A stretch of DNA of 64,000 nt from Cryptomeria japonica (taxonomy: Eukaryota > Streptophyta > Pinopsida > Cupressales > Cupressaceae), in the NCBI RefSeq assembly GCF_030272615.1, contig NC_081409.1, positions 26,855,406 through 26,919,405 of the forward strand, read 5' to 3'. The notes beneath the pieces were generated by a model. That model was given only the letters and a program-made list of their open reading frames with translations, ran no database searches and was not told the DNA's origin. A program made the translations under genes and the position numbers. Below are positions 60,130 through 64,000 of this stretch, piece by piece. The number at the start of each line of letters is the position of its first letter. Within the stretch, counting starts at the first letter, position 1.

Positions 60130-60511
60130 ATTGTCATTGATGTGACTTCAAATACAGTCCTAGAATAGCAGAACATTGAAAAATATAAAAAATAATTATT
60201 ACCATTGGCTATTAGCAATCATTGAGAACCTAAATCTCCTACTCAACTATAGAAACTTCATTCTCTACAACCTTTTACATTTCTTTGCAATTTTCTACCT
60301 CATTTCATACACATGGTTCCTTTCCCATAGCAAGGGGATGTCATGCATGCTTCAAGAGGGAGATAAATGAACTAAAACCATCATTCATTTCCTCAAGCAT
60401 CACATAATAGATGCCTTAGCCATGCCTTATTCTACACAATTTGATCATCTTCAACAATTATGACTGCATATAAGCTTTCAGTACACATCTCACACGTGGA
60501 CTTATGCTCAC

Positions 60512-60843
60512 CGATTTCCATGGCACAATTCCACCAATAGGGGATTTGCCCTTATATAGATCGTAACCCCTAATAGCTTCATTCAGAGTTTCCCCTGGAA
60601 TGTAAGCTTCATTCACAAATCCCACAATAATTTGTACAAGAAGGCCATAGGACTGTAAAAAGTTCATGCAATCAGAGAAGAAAATTGATATCAGATGCGA
60701 TACATATATAAGATGAGGCTAAGAATAAATAACATAATGACCAATGATAAAGGTGATTGCAGATTCAACATATTGGTAATCCATTTTAAAGCACTCTACT
60801 AGCATGCGGGGAGTAATTTGTTTGTCTTCTATAACTTTCCATT
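60512..60843 (-). other. Two exon-like open stretches, gene unknown
   Basis: 60512-60652 is 141 bp, phase 0, preceded by TTTTTACAG and followed by GTGAGC. It would encode 47 residues (SYGLLVQIIVGFVNEAYIPG..., ending GIVPWKS). Upstream, 60722-60843 is open after CCCCATTCAAG and reads EWKVIEDKQITPRML, then VECFKMDYQYV. The amino-acid composition looks like ordinary protein rather than repeat translation. The phases of the two stretches can be joined only with a weak donor (TAT|GTTGAA), and no further exons or family were recognised. It could be a captured gene fragment. Confidence 0.3.
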
Positions 60844-60849
60844 CTTGAA

Positions 60850-61930
60850 TGGGGAGAAGAATTTGATAGTTCTAAGGTAGGAGTGTCATTGAATAGGATA
60901 TAGAGGGAAAAGAGTTATGTATGCCAATGGTAACAACACAACTTTAACATATGGCAATATGAAGCAAACAATAGTACAAGGTCATTGTTCATGTTAAAAA
61001 AAATATCTATAAAGATTCATTTCTTTGATATCAACACTTTTGGCCAATGTATATGATAACTTGCAAAAAAATAAGCATCATCAATCATCCATAATTTCAC
61101 TCATACACTGTCCCAATATCAATTCTTTTCTTCCCTGCCACCCAATTACAAAACTTGTCGTGTTTTCCATCCTACTCATTTGACCCTTGTTGCTAGAAAA
61201 CCATTCTCGACCAAGAGGATAAAAAAATGAAATAAATAGAACAAAATTGGTTCACTTTTCATATGCATGTCCACCCTTTAATTTTCATGCATATTATATG
61301 TTTCCAAAATATAAAGTCTTTATAATCACATGGTGATTATAAAGTCTTTTTTAATGACATGGTGATTAGAAACCCATCACGTTTGAATACTCGTGGAATT
61401 AATGGCATACATATACCACCATGGCATCCACATTAGCCTCTCTTCCAATATTTCATGCCTACGAATTGCCAATTCCTTGCCTTCAATTTCCCTCCCTTAT
61501 CCATCTCTTCTACCTTCCTATGGACAACTATGTATTGCCACAAATGCAACCAGAGGTTTTCTAAAGAGCATGACAAATACCATGCAAATCCCCATTCTAA
61601 CAATGCTTCGTTCTTACAATGTTATGAATTATTTTGTGTGACTTTAAGTTGGGGCCATACTCTTCAGAATGTTGTCATAGTTAACCATTTCTATATAAGA
61701 TAGCCCTTCCTCTAGTAAATTTTAATGCATTACTATGAAAAAAAAAGTAGATCCATCAAAGTGGTCTTTTAGAACATTCTTGACTAAATGACACAAGAGC
61801 CAACTATTGTGTATAGATTATTTTTCTCTAGGGAAACTATAGGAATGTGCGGATTTACAAGATCAATAAACAAGAGATAAATTATCTCCAATACAACACA
61901 ACATCAAAATCAAGGAAACAAAAAATAATA
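60850..61930. other. No feature recognised
   Basis: AT-rich DNA with a small local repeat (ATGGTGATTA at about 61331 and 61360). No gene supported. Confidence 0.5.
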
Positions 61931-61934
61931 TCTT

Positions 61935-62530
61935 AGATTTTTTGAATATGTTTGTGGCAAATTCCATATGAGCATAAGTGGGAGGTGGTTTTATTAACAA
62001 CAAACAATAAACTTTGAAAATGATCACATGCTCTAACTCATAGCTAATAGAGTCCTTCCATCCCTCTCAAAATTAACAAGTTTATTATTTGTTATCATCA
62101 AAACTACCTCCCAAGCTTGGTCACCCTAGATTTGCAACACCATATGTTTTTGTTTTTTTTGTCTCATATCTGAATTGTTTGACTAATGCACAAGTAGTGT
62201 GATCCATTAATCTTTGCTACACTATACCATAAAAATCAAGGTACCAACTACCAATATAGTAGATTTCTAATATGTTTGTGGCAAAGTCTAGGTAGGTAGA
62301 TTTGAGAGGGGGGATGGATTTAACAAGAACAAGCAATAAACTTTCCCAATGATCACATGCCTGTAACTAATATTTAACTAAATAGTTCATATAATATCCA
62401 AATCACCAAGTTTAATGTTTGTTATCAATTTACCCGCCTAGCAAGCCCGCCACTATGAATTTGCAACACCATATGTTTTTCTTTCTCATGTTCAAGCTAT
62501 GATACTAATGCACAAGTGTTGCACTCCATT
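61935..62530. repeat. Diverged tandem duplication, about 330 bp
   Basis: Shared phrases in the same order start near 61947 and 62273: ATATGTTTGTGGCAAA, CAATAAACTTT, ATGATCACATGC, TTTGCAACACCATATGTTTT and CTAATGCACAAGT(A/G)(G/T)TG. The copies are strongly diverged. Confidence 0.85.
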
Positions 62531-62599
62531 AAACCATCTACGACAATAAACTATGAACAAGGAAGGGTGAGTTGTCCTCTGTGGTTGTATTATTGAGAT

Positions 62600-63289
62600 T
62601 ACCACATATCATGCTCCTATGTTTGTTTTCTTTATTTTCTTGGCTGAAATTTAGTTTTTGGTTCGGCGGTCGGCGGTTACATGAGTTAGATTAATAGTTG
62701 GAAGGTGGATGGTTTGTAAGTAGACTCCAATGGTTATAAAGAGAATATCGGATGGACAATCCAACAAATGGAGATAAGAGACATATCGAAGAGAGCGGAA
62801 AACGCGAGGGAACTGATCAAGCAGTAGAAAAATAAAGATAGAAAGAGAGAAGGATATTGGTTGGAAGAAAAAGGATAGACAAAGAGAGATGTATTAGGGA
62901 AAAATCAGAGACCATTTCGGTGAGTTGGAGGCTAGCAGAATAGAAATAGAAGAAGGGTGTCATTGATTCTTGAAGAAAGTCAACCATAAGCGATCAACAA
63001 AGGGTTAGGAGAAATTGGTTTCTAGTTTGTGTTATCTAAATATATATGACTATCAAGGGATTTTAATCATCATTCTATATGCGATAGAAATAAAATGATT
63101 ATTTTGGTGTTTGTTGTTTGGTTTATTGGTTGTATATTTTGATTTTCTTGTTCTCCTATAAATGTATTGTCAATAGCATTGTTTTGAGTTTACGAGAGTT
63201 TAGTTTTTTGTTCTTTCTAAGTTCCCGTCAAATTAGAGACATAAGTGATTTGCCAATTTTTGTTCATTTGGAATTTGACTTACATCAGA
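62600..63289 (+). mobile_element. 5' LTR (3' part) of an element leaving the window
   Basis: TTATAAAG at about 62734 is a TATA box. AATAAA near 63090 can serve for poly(A). The LTR ends near CTTACATCA just before a tRNA-Met PBS. The left boundary was not found; the start given is a minimum estimate. Confidence 0.5.
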
Positions 63290-63290
63290 T

Positions 63291-63302
63291 TGGTATCAAA
63301 GC
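63291..63302 (+). promoter_or_regulatory. Primer binding site of the right-end element
   Basis: TGGTATCAAAGC, one base from the initiator tRNA-Met complement TGGTATCAGAGC, preceded by CAGAT and the LTR end. Confidence 0.75.
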
Positions 63303-64000
63303 TAGAGACCTTGAGTGTGTAGGCAGAGCATTAGATAAGAGGCAACCTCTGCCAGGACTTGCGAGTAGCAGAAATAAAAAGTGTGAACATGAAGATTACT
63401 GAGTAAGGGAAAAATATTGCAGTAGTAAGAAGAATGAGGATTAGTGTAAGAATACCTATAATTATCCCATCTTGGAAAAAGTATTGGGACGAAGTGGAGA
63501 AAAGAAAGCTTTGTGAGAAATTCGAGATGATTGTAAGAAGAATGGATGCATTGGAAAAGAATTATTTTCCTAATCAAGTTGTAATTGTAGGCAATAGAAA
63601 AGAGGAAGTAGATAGTGCATAGGCAGTAGGGACACATCCCTTGGATTTGTGGAAGAAAAGAATGTAGATAAGGAAATGAATGTAGCAAGGGTTGAAAGCC
63701 AAGGAGAAAAGAATGAGACTACAACAATTCAATGAGAAGAAAATGTTGGGGCAACAATAGAGAATGAGGATGATGATGAAGACTGCATACATTTTGTAGA
63801 TGTTAATGAAGAAGATTACCAAGTAACAAAAAATGACAAAAATAATAATTTTCAGAATTTCAGAAGCTCAAATTTTTATCTCCTTGAGGATTTAATGAAA
63901 GATGGTGCTTGAAGTGATTCAAAGTCCAATGATGGAGAAAATCTTATTCATGTTTTCATTTTAGAAGATGACAATTGTAATGAAGATGAGGATAAATTCA
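63303..64000 (+). mobile_element. 5' internal region of the right-end element
   Basis: It follows the PBS. A 62-codon frame (63434-63622) is Lys/Glu-rich and helical-looking, and the rest is acidic and purine-rich with stops. It may be a decayed gag or leader ORF; no diagnostic motif is present before the window ends. Confidence 0.4.

Overview
The window looks like repeat-dominated nuclear DNA of a seed plant, most likely a conifer. It has a low-GC background, layered LTR retrotransposons of both superfamilies (Ty1/copia and Ty3/gypsy), solo LTRs, long GA/CT microsatellites, one tRNA gene and no recognisable intact housekeeping gene. The conifer assignment is an inference from the element style; no marker gene proves it.

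Layout. 1-3.4 kb reads as a very large LTR on the minus strand whose U3 holds 14 hairpins on a 167-bp period. 3.4-5.0 kb is a broken transposon-like gene. 5.1-7.2 kb is a composite palindrome: terminal inverted repeat, (GA)n, an array of short inverted units, (CT)n, terminal inverted repeat. 7.2-16.5 kb is mostly unassigned repeat-like DNA with a 469-bp tandem duplication and LTR-like pieces. 16.6-20.5 kb is a truncated minus-strand copia element. 23.0-25.3 kb is purine-rich simple sequence around a copia LTR remnant. 25.3-27.2 kb is AT-rich with a possible SINE, followed by a tRNA-Lys(CUU) gene carrying a 27-bp internal duplication.

30.5-55 kb is a nest. A minus-strand gypsy element (3' LTR 31.3-32.5 kb, gag remains 35.2-37.9 kb, leader at 50.3-50.5 kb) was entered by a full-length copia element (37954-50296, target duplication GATCT). 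The 5' LTR of that copia was in turn entered by a 5014-bp unit (45064-50077, target duplication GGTTG). This unit has LTR-style TGTTG...CAACA ends, no visible LTR pair, no pol genes, and one intact 1049-codon ORF of unknown function. A diverged, broken relative of that ORF lies at 30.5-31.3 kb. Next to the nest, on the plus strand, lies a dead gypsy pol (RNase H, RT, RNase H, integrase) split by a 766-bp solo LTR with a perfect target duplication.

57.0-60.1 kb holds a second unknown, decayed ORF family just downstream of another LTR. 60.5-60.85 kb has two exon-like open stretches. 62.6-64 kb is the 5' end of another LTR element, with PBS, running off the window.

Almost all coding content is mobile-element derived and inactivated. 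The best candidate for something undescribed is the ORF-bearing unit at 45.1-50.1 kb, with its upstream array of TCGAT motifs.
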